DNA from: Saprolegnia diclina VS20
Lineage: Eukaryota; Oomycota; Saprolegniomycetes; Saprolegniales; Saprolegniaceae
Direction of reading: 5' to 3'
DNA: 64,000 nt
Assembly: GCF_000281045.1 (NCBI RefSeq)
Contig: NW_008246116.1
Location: 91,278-155,277, forward strand
The position numbers and the translations under genes are program-made. The notes under the pieces are model-generated. The model ran no database searches. It worked only from the letters and a program-made list of their open reading frames with translations, and was not told the DNA's origin. Below, in pieces: positions 1 to 12,166 of this stretch. Position 1 is the stretch's first letter, and every line of letters starts with the position of its first letter.

Positions 1-473
1 TGCCGTCATCCTATTGCAATACCGTCATTGCCCATGGTGCGAGAATTGGAGCAGGTTGCACTTGCAGTTAGTTGTTCGTAGTACACTGTCGCTCCACAGA
101 ACTCATGGCAACACTGTCGCTCCAGCGCGCCAGATTTTCTTGTGGCCCCCTTCTTGTCACGTGCCCCTTTCCGGATACCGTATTTCCATCACCTCCGCTT
201 CTGTTTAAAACACATTCCGACTCCTTTCCCAACAACGCTCGACAACGATCGACGTGTGCGCCTCGAATGCTTCAAACGCCGCCTAAAATCTTCCAGCGCT
301 ATGGAGCGAGACTCGGTCCCTTCGTGCGCCGTGCACACGGGCTCGTTCCACGGTGGCAGGAAGCAACCGTGTTTAAAACACGTTGCAAACCAACACCGTC
401 TGGCGACGGCCCGATCCTCTCGTCCGGATACGGAGGCCGGGCTGCGCTCAACCATTGTGTGATTTCTGCGAGA
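1..473. other. 5' flank of methionyl-tRNA synthetase
   Basis: No separate gene is supported here. The reading frame of the synthetase stays open upstream of its chosen start, with further in-frame ATGs including one at 267, so part of this stretch could be a 5' extension of that gene (see findings). Confidence 0.5.
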
Positions 474-2679
474 ATGGACGCGCTGCAAGCCAAGGTGCAG
501 GCGCTGAACCTCAAGTCCCAGGCCGAGGACCGCGCTGCGATGGACGCCGAGACGCAGGCCGCTGCGGCGCAGAGCTTCTACATCACGACGGCCATCCACT
601 ACTCGAACGGCGTGCCGCACATTGGCCACGCCTACGAGAACGTGACGGCCGACGTCATTGCGCGCTACCACCGGGCGTATGGCCGCGACGTGCGCTTCCT
701 CACGGGCACGGACGAGCACGGGCAGAAGATCGCGCAGACGGCCGAGGCCGCGGGCATGACGCCGCAGCAGCTCTGCGACAAGTACTCGGGCCTCTTCCAG
801 CAGCTCACAAAGGACCTCAACATGTCGAACGACGACTTTATTCGGACGACGAGCGACCGCCACAAGAGCTTTTGCCAGTACATCTTTGGCCGCGCGCAGG
901 CGAACGGCGACATCTACAAGGGCACGTACGAAGGCTGGTACAACGTGCGCGAAGAGACCTTTGTCACCGAGAACGAGGCCGCGCAGACCAACTACAAGGA
1001 CCCGACGTCGGGCCTCGACCTCAAAAAGATGCAGGAAGAGTCGTACTTTTTCAAAATGTCCAAGTACCAGAAGCGCCTTGTCGAGCACTTCCACGCGCAC
1101 CCCGAGTTTCTTCAGCCCGAGACCGCGCGCCAAGCCATCCTCAAGCGGTATCCCTCCCTCCTTCCCTTGATCCATGTCGAATTCGTCTTGTAGCTTGGAA
1201 GAGCCATTGCACGACCTCTCGGCGTCGCGCACGACGTTCTCGCACGGTATCCCGCTCCCGGACGACCCCAAGCACGTCATGTACGTCTGGTTCGATGCGC
1301 TCTCCAACTACCTGAGCGCGCTCGACTACCCGAACAACAAGGAGCTCTCCAAGTTCTGGCCCGCGAGCGTCCACATCATCGGGAAGGACATTACGTGGTT
1401 TCATACGGTCATCTGGCCGTGCATCCTCATGTCCGCCGGCTTCCCGCTCCCGAAGCGCGTCTTTGCCCACGGCTTTATCAACGCCAAGGACGGTACGAAG
1501 ATGTCCAAGTCGATCGGCAACGTCGTCGACCCGTACGACATGGTGGCCAAGGTCGGCCTCGACTCGTTCCGGTACTTTGTGGTGCGCGGTGCGCGCTACG
1601 GCGCCGACATGCCATTCTCGGAAGACGAGCTCATGGCCATGCACAACTCGGACCTCGCCGACACGCTCGGCAACCTCGTGCACCGCGGCCTCACGCTCAG
1701 TGTCAAGTACGCCGACGGCACGATCCCCGACGCAGTCGCGACGCCGTGCTTTGACGTGGCCGCGCTCCGGGCCGCGACTGAGGACGCGTACCAGAACTAC
1801 AACCTCCAGGACGCGTGCATCGCGTTCATCGAGGCGGTGAAAGAGACCAACAAGTACCTCACGGACGCCGCGCCGTGGCACATGACGGACGCGGCCGCCA
1901 AGCTCGTCGTTGTTCGCACGGTGCTGGAAGCGGTCTACATCTTTGCGCATTTCATGACGCCGTTCATGCCCGGTACGGCCGACGCGATCTTTGCCAAGCT
2001 GCACACGCAGCCCAAGACGCTCACGCAGCTCTCGTCGTACTTTGACAACCTCACGCACGGCACCCCGATCGTCGTCGGCGACATTCTCTTCCAGAAGGTG
2101 CTCTCCGACGCCGAGAAGGCGGCGCTCGAGGCCAAGAAGACGCCGGCGCCGGCCCCGGTCAAGGCCAAGAAGGTCGAACTGCCGCTCTTTGCGTCGACCG
2201 AGATTCGCGTTGGCACGATCACCAAGGTGTGGCCGCACCCGGACAGCGACAAGCTCTTCTGCGAGGAGATTGACGTGGGCCGTGACGCGCCGGTGCAGAT
2301 TGCGTCGGGTCTGCGCCCGTTCTACAGCGCCGAAGAGATGACCAACCGCAAGGTGCTCGTGCTCCTCAACATCAAGGCCGCCAAGCTCGCGGGCTTCAAG
2401 TCCAACGGCATGGTGCTCTGCGCGTGCAACGAAGCCCGTGACGTGATCCAGTTTGTCGAGCCGCCGGCCGGCGCCGTCAACGGCGAGCGCGTCACGATCG
2501 CGACCGAGTCGGGCGACCCGGTGTCGGAAGGCCAGATGAAGAAGCAAAAGGTGTGGGAGAAGCTCGCTATCGACCTCAAGACCAACGACAAGGCCGAAGC
2601 GACGTACAAGGGCGTTGTCATCATGACCTCGGCCGGTCCCTGCAAAGCCGCGTCGCTCACCAACGTGTTCATCAGCTAA
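474..2679 (+). CDS. Methionyl-tRNA synthetase, cytosolic type
   Basis: Class I aminoacyl-tRNA synthetase that charges tRNA-Met. Two exons, 474-1147 and 1194-2679, are separated by a 46-nt GT...TAG intron that splits an Arg codon; the spliced product is 719 residues. The HIGH signature reads HIGH at residues 49-52, and the KMSKS loop (DGTKMSKSIGN) is encoded near 1490-1521. An anticodon-binding helical domain follows, then a Lys/Pro/Ala-rich linker. A C-terminal EMAP-II/Trbp111-type tRNA-binding OB fold (RVGTITKVWPHPDSDKL) starts near 2200. This layout matches eukaryotic cytosolic enzymes with an appended tRNA-binding domain. The start was placed at 474 because the sequence from there looks like a soluble N-terminus, but the frame is open further upstream. 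It converges with the WD40 gene on the other strand. Confidence 0.95.
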
Positions 2680-2735
2680 GCGTGAGTTCACGCCTCACAT
2701 GAGTCTTCTTTGCCCATTCCATTTTGTATGTTTAA

Positions 2736-5700
2736 TCACCGCATGGACGGTGGATCGAGCGCGGCAACGCGAGGTAAGGGGCGCCCCGGGCTGCGCGCCA
2801 AGGTCGCTCGCAGCGTCGCGTAGTCGCCGAGCGCGGCTTCGTCGATGGCCACCACGGGCCGCGCGTCGAGGCGCGGGTAGAGCTCGGGGCGACTCGTGGC
2901 CGCACGGCCCTTCTTGTCCTGCTTGGTTGGTGAGTGCATGGCCGGGAGGCGCAGCTTGACGGCGTCGCACTCGTCGCTGAGCTGCGTCGGCCGCGAGGCA
3001 AGTATCGCGGTCGTGCGAGGCGATCGGTGCTGCTTGAAGTGGTGGACGGCCATGTGCACGCGGGCGGTCATGGCGAACGGGTTGGAGACGCGGGGCGTCG
3101 CTTTGGGCAGCGGCAGCGAAGGGACGTCCGTCGCTGGCACCTTGCGCGCGGGCGCGTTCGGGAAATGGACGCAGGGACGGGGCAGCATGCGGTAGAGCGA
3201 AGCGGACTTGGGCGTCTTGAGCACGACCGGGTCGACGTCCTTCTCGGCCGGCAGCGTGTGCGCGCCGCCGTCCGTGTCGAGGATCTGCCAGCGCGACCCG
3301 ACGTACGCGGCCGACGCCACCTACGCGAATGGTCATTTGATCGAGAAGTGGGTCGTACCTTGAAGAGCGGTCCGTCGTCGTCTTCGACAAAGATGCGGCC
3401 GACGAGTCCGGAGAGGAACTCGTGCCGGTGCCACGCGTGGTCAAAGAGCACGCTCAGCGCCATCTCGGTCACGACTCGCGCGTTGTCGTAGCCCTCGACG
3501 TTGCCCTTGTTGCGGCTCACGCTCGTAAGCGTCAGCACTGCGCCAATGAGCCCGAGCTCGTCCTTCCGGAACCAAACGTCTCCGACGGCCGGCGGCGCGT
3601 TCAAGCGGAGGCCCCGCAGCTCCTTTTGATAGAGCTCGATGGCCTTGGGCGGACCCTAACCCAGCATCCTCTCGTATGAGACACTTCAACATCGACGACA
3701 GCAAGCTACGAGCGTCGCGGCGCACGTCGACACGTTGGGGCTGCGCGGGTAATCGCAGTCGCGCAGCTTGGCGTCGTCGAGGCGCCAGTGGTCGTGGCCA
3801 AAGAGCCCGATGAGGCAACCGCCGAGCGTCCAGAGCTTGATGCTGGCCATCGACTCGGCCGACGTTGTGAGCAAGAAGGTCTCGAGGACGGTGCCCATTT
3901 CGACATAGTCGAGCGCCGCGATCGAGGTTTCGTGCGCAGCCCACGCGTGCACGTTCTCAACGCAAAGCGGGAGTCGCCCCGGGCACCCGAGCCGAAACAC
4001 TTGAACGTGGCCGTTCGAGAGGCCCGTGAAGAGGAGCTCGCCGTCGACGTCGCAGCGCGCGACGCGGACTTCAAGAAGCGCATCGTCTTGCCGTAAATCG
4101 ACAGTCGCATGCACAAAGGTGTGGCGCGGGTTGATGAGAAGCAGCGTTGCGTTCGTGGTGACGCCAACGAGGAGACCGAGTTTGGGCGGGTACATGAGCG
4201 CTTCGATTCCTACGAGAGATTGGGCGTGAGCGAGAGTAGGCGAAGCGCGCGTCACCGCTTGAGAACTGGAACTTGTGCATGAGGTCGCCCGAGTTGAGGC
4301 CCCAGAGAATGACTACGATAGCCCATCATGCACCGCAGAGGACGAACGAAAGCGCACCACAGCCGTCGACGCCGCCCGTTGCGATGCTCTTGGGCGGGCA
4401 AAAGGTCAGCGAGAGCACGTCGTCCGTGTGCCCCGTCGCCCGCTTCTCGGGCATGCGGCGGAGGTACTCGGTTGCATTCGAGTCGTTCCAGAGGTACACG
4501 CGGCGGTCCCAGCCCGTGCACGCAAGGTACTTGGTCTGCGCAAAGCCACGCCCAGACGAGAACGGAATCGACGTCGTGATCGAGAGCACGCTCGTGATTT
4601 CGTTCGACTTGGACGCCATGCACCGGGGCACACGGGGAATATGCACGCTCTGCGTGTGCAGGCTTGGCGGCAGCTTCATGCGGCCGGCATCGTCGTCGAG
4701 CTCGGCGCGGTTGAAGTGCAAGAGGGCATCGAGGTGGTGGTCGTCCTTCTCCTTCTTGAGCGTCGTTAGGAGACTCCCGTTGCTAAAGTTCCATAGCTTG
4801 ACGTCGTCGCCGGCGTGGCTGCCCGTGATGAGCCGGCGACCCGACTCGTCCAGCGCCTAAGACCTTGTCAGTACTGTCGTACTGCAGTGTGAATGTAATG
4901 ATTACGGCGGCGGTGATGGTCGAGTCGGAGATGTCAAAGTTGGAAATCATAGAGCCGTCGAGGAGGTTCCAGAGCACGACATGCGCGTTCGTGTCGATGC
5001 TCACGACTTGCTGAAACGAGGGGTTGAAGAGGAGCTTGCAAATCGGGTGTTCGTGCAGCTGCAGCGCTTCTTGGACGCCAACCATCGGATGCAGCGGCCA
5101 GTCGTTCAGCGCGCTCGACGCCGTGATCAAGTGCTTGTAGCGCGCGTCGAACGTGAGGAGACTCACCTTGTGGCGTTCGTGGGACGCGTCTTCGATCACC
5201 TGATTGCACTTGCAGTTTTTCACGTCCCAGACGCGCACTAGCAGGAGCAGTTGCGCTTGGAACTCGTGCACTTGAGAACGTACCGAGGCCGTCAAAGCCG
5301 AGGCTCAGGAGGCTGTACGACGCGGTGTTCCAGATGACTTGTTTGATCGAGCACGTGTGCCCCACGAGCCGTCCCACGAGCCGGATCGAGTACGGGCTCC
5401 ACAGCAACACTTGACGCTCGAGGCCGCAGCTCGCAATAAGCTTGGGCTCCTTGCACCACGCAAACGAGTAGACGGCGCCCCGGTGCTGCCGAAAGTCGCG
5501 CTTGAGTGTGCCCCGGGTGATGTCGACGACCTAGTCGTCATCAAACCGACTACACTATCTTGTCTATTGTACATACCTTGATCGAGCCGTCGTGGGACGC
5601 CGAGACGAGGCAGTTGAGGTCCGCGACAAACTCGAGGCACGTAATATAGTCGGTGTGGCGCTCGGTCCGCGCAATCTTGCAGCCGTCGAGCGTCGGGCTG

Positions 5701-6680
5701 CTGTGGCAGCCAATTTCACCGTCGCAAATGTGCCACGTCGTCGGCTCGTCAAATGTGATTTGCGTGACGCACCCGACGTCGTCGCCAATGAAGAGGCTCT
5801 CGCGCATGCTGCCTTCGTCGACCATCGTGCTCAAACTCAACGGCGTCGCATGCTCCAACTCGGAAAACGGAAGTTTGGACACGAGTTTCTTGTCCGGCGT
5901 CGAGAGGTCGTAGAAGACGACGCCGGCTTCCATGGACGCGATGGCCACCTTGCCGCTCACGCGCAAATAGACCATACTCGAGACCCAGTCCGACTTGTTC
6001 CTCGTCGTCTTGAACGTGTGCAGCGGCGCGCTCAGCGCCGTCGGTGCGAACGTCGAAATGACGCCGCCGTGGGTGCACGCGAGGTAGTGGCCACTGCGCG
6101 GCAGCGTCTCGATCGCGACAAAGACGTCGCGAGCCCGATGCGTCGTAACGGGCGTCTCCTCGGCCACCTAATAGGGCGTCATCCTCCGATTGCTATTGCT
6201 GTTGAAATATTGCTATCGGTGTACATAGTCATCGCGGGGCAGGAAGGCGGCAGTCGTGGTCGCAGACGCGTCTTTGGTCGCGTTGGCGTTGAGGAACATG
6301 AAGTTCGTGAACTCGTCCCAGTCGACCGTTCCGTCCGAGTTGGCGTCGATCTTCATAAAGAGCTGCGAGATCTGCGTCGGCGTCCAGTGGTCGCCGCCGA
6401 GGATCGAGCCAAAGTGCGCCACAAACTGCTTCTCGGTGAGCGCCGAGTCTTGCTCAAAGACGCCGTGGAGCTTCATGAGTTCGCTGAGCCTGAACATGGA
6501 TTCGTTGAGGCTGAAGCTCCCGAGGTTGGACACCGGTGGCTCGTCCGTGCCATCGGCGCTGCTCGGTCGCAGTCCGCCCACCATGCTCGGCGTTTCCAGC
6601 GACAAGCGATCTTTCGCAGCCTATGATTAGACGCCTCCGGAACGCGTTCCGGTTGACACCCTCACCATCAATGACGACAT
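2736..6680 (-). CDS. EF-hand and WD40-repeat protein (WDR49/WDR64-like)
   Basis: Ten exons read on the minus strand: 6680-6666, 6620-6225, 6167-5577, 5530-5284, 5237-4906, 4856-4358, 4312-4256, 4209-3710, 3655-3359 and 3320-2736. All phases fit and the product is 1172 residues. The first exon is a 15-nt microexon (M-S-S-L-M). The N-terminal part carries an EF-hand loop (DANSDGTVDWDEF) near 6290-6330. Many WD40 blades follow, for example GFDGLVRVWD across the exon 4/5 junction, ITAAALDESGRRLITGSHAG across exons 5/6, and a blade ending in DRRVYLWND. The combination of EF-hand plus two WD40 propellers resembles the WDR49/WDR64/Y-linked WDY group, often linked to cilia. That assignment is inference. 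The C-terminal 200 residues have no recognised domain. Confidence 0.85.
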
Positions 6681-7000
6681 CTCACCGAGTAAAAGACTAG
6701 GGGTTGGAGGCGACAGACTAGGTTACGGTGTTTAAACCGTCGTGGGCTCAGCTGCCTGGCCCGTCTGACCATCCTAACGCGCCACAGCTCTCGGCAACCC
6801 AGAGGTAAATCCGCCGTGTATTGTGGTGAACCACCCAGTATTGCTCTACGAGTTTACGTACGATAGCCATTGAACTCTGCCCACCTCGTTCGTTCAACCA
6901 CAATACGCGGGTCAGCCAAGGTTGTAGCTATTGATAGACAGGCGGTTGGCTATTTCAATCGCCGCCTCTCAACGCTCAACGGTCGTCGCCGTGGCGCAAG
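6681..7000. promoter_or_regulatory. Divergent intergenic promoter region
   Basis: About 320 bp separate the ATGs of two divergently transcribed genes, the EF-hand/WD40 gene (minus) and the CSC1-like channel (plus), so it presumably holds both promoters and 5' UTRs. No TATA box or other specific site was identified with confidence. Confidence 0.4.
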
Positions 7001-10000
7001 ATGGAGCCCGAAATGGCGCAAGGAAGTACGTCCGAGGCGAGCCTCGAAGTGGACGTCATCGCGATGCCTGCAATACGCCTACCTCCGTTGCCAGGAGCCT
7101 CTGCACCACCTTTGCCCGAGCCTCTCGAGCTACTCGAGTCGCCGCCAACTCTTCCCACAGACACAACAACAGATCTTAGAGACGAGAATCCCGAGCCGCT
7201 GGTGCCATTGACGAGCAACAGTGATCCACCAAGCGCCGGCTCGGAAGACGAGGTCGTGTCCGACAACGGGCCTGACGAGGGCGCTTCTACAAGCGTCCTA
7301 CCCAACGACGAAATCGCCACGGACACTGTCGACGACGGCGCGACAGATACCCCAACAGAGGCAGACGCCGCAAGCAACGATTGGACAGAGTACGAAGGCG
7401 ACACTCTGCAAGCCGACGACACGTCAAGAGACGTGCCGAGCGAACCAACACTTGAAGGGAGCTACTTCGCTGAGCAAACCGAGCCAGCGCCAGAGAGCCC
7501 TGACTTTGACGTTGACGGGCCAACCGAGCCAGCGCCAGAGAACACCGACATCGAGCCAGCGCTCGAGGAGGGCAACCCTGGGGCGTGGAGCGACGATCCT
7601 GCACTTGGCGACACCGAGAGCACTACGGAGTGGGCGGCGGCCCCAGGTATCGACGCGATAAACGCAAAGGACCCGCCGACAGAAGAGAATGGCGACGAAA
7701 GCCAATGGGCGACCGACGAGACAGGCGCTTGCCTCGATGTACCGGAAGCTCCGAATGACACTCTTGGCGATAACTACGGCGGCCAAGTCGTCGCGAATGA
7801 AACCGAGTGGGTCGACAGAGCAGCTGACCAAGCGGATGCGTACCCAGATCCAGCAGCCGACGGCGTCGCGGACGAGTGGCCGAATCCAGAACCAGACGCC
7901 GTTTCAAATGACGTCGACAACTCTCAACTTTGGCCAGGTCAAGAAAATATAGACGAAGGCCAGGCCTTCAGCGCCATGGACGAAGCAGCCAGCCCCGAGG
8001 ATACTCTGAACGAAGCGCCGGGGTGGTCATCGCTGGATCCAAACGGGTCGTGGGCAAATGAACCTGGTCGCGCGGTCGGCTGGTCGTCGTTCCATCCCGA
8101 TTCTACGTGGGCAGACGAAGCCAGCGCTCCTCCGTTGGCCCCAGTAGAACCAACGGCGTCGATGCCGACAGACTTCGCCGGGACGCGCAACCGTCCTGGC
8201 TCGGCCAAAAAGGTACTCACGCGCGTCGAAATGATCAAGTACGCCAAGGACTTTGCCGCCGCCGAACGTCTCGGCGCGGGCAAGTCGTTCTTCAAGACGA
8301 CGATGAAGGACATCGCCGAGCTCGGCGTCGGCCTTCAGCTCTATTTTCTCTTCACCAAGTACATGGGTCTCTGCTTCGTCGTCATGTCGGTGCTGGCATT
8401 ACCCGCGCTCGTCATGCACGCGTCGGCCCGCGGCATCGACACGCAGATGATCGACCCGATGCGGCTCGGTGTCTTGACGATCGCCAACGAGGGCGTCAAC
8501 TCGACAGCGAACGCGACCACCGAGTGGTGCGCCGGCAACCCCTTCACGGACGACCCGCACACCGTGAGCTACCTCATCACGGCCTGCGACGTTCTCTATT
8601 CGCTGACGTTTGCCGGGTTCATGTGGTTTTTCAAGGTACGTTGAGGCATGTAGATCAGAATCGTCTCAGCATATTAAGTAGATCACGGCGAACCAAGTCA
8701 TCGCCCGCAACGCCGAGGCGATTACGCCGGCAAAGTACGCCGTGTACGTGCGCGGCTTGCCACCGTCGGCGACCCAAGAAAGCATTTTGCAGCACTTCAA
8801 CGCCCGCTACGACCCAACGACAGAGAGGAAGGAGTACCCGATGAAGCTCGGCTGCTGGGGCCGGCCGCGAGCACCCAAGGTGCAGGCCGATTTGACGCGC
8901 GGCGGACGGCTGGCCAAGCCCGTCGACAGTACGGAGCACCTCTCGCACCCGCACGAGATGTACCTGCGCACGTACGTGGCCGAAGTGAGCATTGCACACC
9001 CGACGGGCGGCCTGCTGCGAACCTTTTTGGCGATGGAGTACCTCACGGCCAAGGCCGCCGAGCTCAACGATATTCTCAAGACGCTCCAGATGCTGCCGGC
9101 AACGGACGCGGCCAACCGCGCTGAAATCACAACCAAGTAGTACATAACTGCCTCTCACTGTCGTATCGAAAGTGAGTAGGATCGAAGCGCAGCTCGAAAA
9201 AGTGACCGACACCCTCGAGAAGAAGACGAGCAAGCTCAAGGAGCTCCGCGAGAACCGCGCCAACAACCTCACCGACTGCGACTGTGCCTTTGTCGTCTTC
9301 AACAGCGTCGAAGCCCAGCGGCGGTACCATCTCGCCGCAAGACGTTTCTGACTACTGGAGCAGGTGTCTGCGTGACTACCGCACGAGCCAGTACAGTTTG
9401 GCGCGGCGGTTCCAGCCCAAGGAACTTCGGTTCCAGGGCACGCACGCGCTCTGGGTGCAACAAGCGCCCGAGCCCTCCAACATCATTTGGGAAAACCTCG
9501 AAGTGCCCGTGCGAGAGCGACGTCTTCGGTGCGTGGAAACTTCTTCTGCCACGACGCGACTGGTGGCTAGGCGGTACTTGACCAACTTTGTGACGTTTTT
9601 GCTCTTGTTGGTGTCGTGCGCGGTCATTTCGCTGGCGCAGAGGCAAGCGAAATGTATCAATGTTTCAACGTGCCACGTGTGTGTGTTTTAGTGCGCAAGC
9701 CACGTTTGCAGGGGGTTCGATCCCGAATTTTTGCACCGAGGCGCTCCCGGCCGTCTTTACGGGCAACTACTCGATTATTTCGACGCTCAAGTGGCAACTC
9801 TACTGGGACCAGTACCCCAACACGACGTGTCCGACGGGCAGCTACTACATCTCGTACACCAACAATGTTGTCGTACCGCAAACCAAAGTCGGCAACGCGA
9901 CGCAGTGCGTGACCAACCGCTGCATCTCGGCGATCGCGAGCCTCGATACGACGTGCAGCACGCTCCCGTGCTTTTTGCCCGCGCTCAAAGACGACAAGAC

Positions 10001-11794
10001 GCGCCCGTGTACAACCTACAAGGCGTCGGATCTGCTGAAATGCTACTGCGAACCCGCCCTCGAGCGCGCGATTTCGCTCTACGGCTGGCTCGACGGCCCG
10101 AAAAAGATGTACAATTACCAGGTAATACCGAGTCTCGTCTGTCGTGGGTTGCATCAACGGTGGTGGTCTTAGCTGCCATGCCAAGAGTACTTGGCCAACT
10201 ACATTCGGAAGAACGCGTCGCTCTTCCTCGCGGCCGCGACAGTCATTGTCGTCAACCTTGTGTTGCAGACAATCCTCCGCGCATTTGCCGATTTTGAGCG
10301 CCACGTGAGCGAGAGCGAGCGCGCGTCAGCCATGGTGCTCAAGCTCTTCTTCGCACAGCTGCTCAACACGGGTGCGGCCGAATCTCCATCTTAACAATGA
10401 GATTCACATGGTCGTAGGAATCATTGTGCTCTTGGTCAACGCCAACTTGAGCAACGTGCCTCTGCCGTCGACGCTGCGTGAAGTCTTGAACGGGAAGTTT
10501 GACGACTTTGTGCGGCAGTGGTACATTAGCGTCGGCGTCGGGATCTCGACAACCATGATCATCAACGCGGTTTCGCCGCAGATCGGACCGATTTTGCAAA
10601 CCTTCGTCATTCGGCCGCTGACGCGGTCGCGTGCGCTCAAGGCCGCAGTGACGCAAAAGCAAATGAACGACTTGTTTGCGGGCCCGTCTTTTGACATTTC
10701 GCTGCGGTGGGCTATCTAATTTTTGTACATAATTGTCATTCGTCCGCGTAGGTACCCACTTGTGCTCAACACCGTGTTTGTGACGATGATGTACTGCGGC
10801 GGAATTCCAGTGCTGCTCCCCGTCGCCGCCCTCGCATGCCTCGTCATGCACCTCCTCGACAAGCTCACGATTATGAAGCTCTACTCGGTCCGCACCGCCT
10901 ACGACGAGGTGCCAGGCTATATTTGAGTGGTTTCGTAACTAGTGCTGTGTAGGCGCTTGGCGAGCTCTCGCAAGCGATGCTGCCGTTTGCACTGTTGCTC
11001 CACCTCGGGTTTTCAACGTGGATGTACGGCAACAGCATGTTCCTCCAGTCGGGCCTGTTGAACGTGTCGTGGGTCTTGCGGGAATTTGGCGTCCAGTCGA
11101 ATTCGACCAACGCCAACGACCTCTACGGTGAGCTCCAAGCCGCCGTGAGCGAGTACGATCCGCTCGGGTCCGCCGGTCTCTCGTCCAAGATCTGGCGCCT
11201 CAACGTCTTTCCCATCTTTCTCTTCTTTGTCATCGCGCTCGTCCTCTTCTTTTTATCGCAGTTTTTTGGCGCCATTTTGTGGCCGATTCTGGAAAAACCT
11301 CTCTATTGGCTCGCGAACGGCATCGCCAATTCGTGCTCGTCGACGCTCAAGAAGACGCTCATGCACAGCAAGCGCAAGTACTCGAGCGAAACGCCGCTCG
11401 TGTCCCAGTACCCCGACTTTACGGGCGAGTACCAAGTGCACGCGACCTCCAAGGCCGTCGACGTTGCCAAAGGCTATGAGCTCCAAGAGAACGGAATCCT
11501 CGTCCGCAAGTGGACGGTCGACACGGACGTGCGAAACAAAGGCGACCGCATGCTCACGTGGGAGGCCATGGCGGCGCCCGTCAAGACGTACTCGATCCAC
11601 GCCAACCCCAAATATCAGGTACAGTCACGTGTGCTTTCTGGTGGCTGAGACGGCAGCAATAGAATGCGATGATTGAGCTCTCGCACGCCCGCGAGCGTGT
11701 CGGCAACGAGGATGCCGCCGAGAGCGAGCAAGAGAAACACGTCAGGAAGCCCAAGAAACCGTCCGGTTCCAGCACGGTCGTGCCTGTTGAGTAG
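7001..11794 (+). CDS. CSC1/OSCA/TMEM63-type membrane channel with long acidic N-terminal tail
   Basis: Ten exons: 7001-8635, 8682-9136, 9180-9323, 9364-9653, 9700-10121, 10173-10371, 10418-10706, 10752-10908, 10953-11618 and 11663-11794. The total gives 1462 codons. Residues 1 to about 400 are acidic, Pro/Ser-rich and dotted with Trp, and look disordered. Next come the early transmembrane segments, then the cytosolic RRM-like PHM7 domain (YVRGLPPSATQESILQHF). The family hallmark APEPSNIIWENLE is encoded near 9450-9500. A polytopic C-terminal half follows (NTGIIVLLVNANLSN, RYPLVLN and further TM stretches). OSCA/TMEM63 proteins are mechano/osmo-gated cation channels; gating in this protein is inferred from family. 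A Cys-rich extracellular insert sits near 9720-10060. The splice acceptor at 9699 is the least certain. Confidence 0.88.
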
Positions 11795-11795
11795 T

Positions 11796-12166
11796 TTACT
11801 TTTCTTCCGCGTATGTGTAAAACCCTTGTGCGTACTTGATGCCAAAGTCCGTCGCGTCCACGGGCGGGTGCTTGAGCGCCTTGCGCGGGTTCTCGTCCAG
11901 CTCCTACGACTGCGCTAAGATCCAGGCAGCAGCTTGAAATTTGCACCTCAAAGATGTCCTTGATGTCGCCGCCGTGCTTCTTGTACATGGCCGCTAGTAC
12001 CAGACGTCGGACGCGGGGGTTAATCAAGAGGGCGCGCACCGAGACGCTCAGCAACCGCGGGGTCGTACTCGAGCGAGTCATGGCGCGGATTGGCCTTGGT
12101 CGCCTTGAGGTTGTTGGACGACTTGAGCAGCTCGCCGTCGCTCACCAGCGCGTGCTTGCTCTCCAT
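11796..12166 (-). CDS. Small unrecognised protein, N-terminus unresolved
   Basis: Three exons fit on the minus strand: 12166-12040, 11993-11947 and 11903-11796. They are joined by a 46-nt and a 43-nt intron with correct phases and encode at least 93 residues. The product is hydrophilic and charged, with stretches such as DPAVAERLAAMYKKHGGD and FGIKYAQGFYTYAEEK at the C-terminus. I do not recognise the family. The frame stays open upstream of the ATG at 12166 (reading ...RNPWSDKIFEA), so the true start is probably further 5'. One candidate is an ATG at 12358 opening a short Arg-rich, presequence-like exon, but I could not find a convincing splice joining the two. The stop codon lies 1 bp from the stop of the convergent CSC1-like gene. 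Confidence 0.6.

Noticed and set aside
1141-2691. 516-codon open frame on the minus strand
   Set aside because: It is the antisense shadow of the methionyl-tRNA synthetase exon, caused by GC-rich codon usage; no domain, low-complexity Arg/Val/Glu composition.
5592-6626. 344-codon open frame on the plus strand
   Set aside because: Antisense of the EF-hand/WD40 gene, whose spliced model explains the region fully.
9681-9692. Splice acceptor TTTTAG at 9690-9691 in the CSC1-like gene
   Set aside because: It gives the wrong phase with every nearby donor; the acceptor CAAG at 9699 restores the frame, and the whole gene then sums to a multiple of three.
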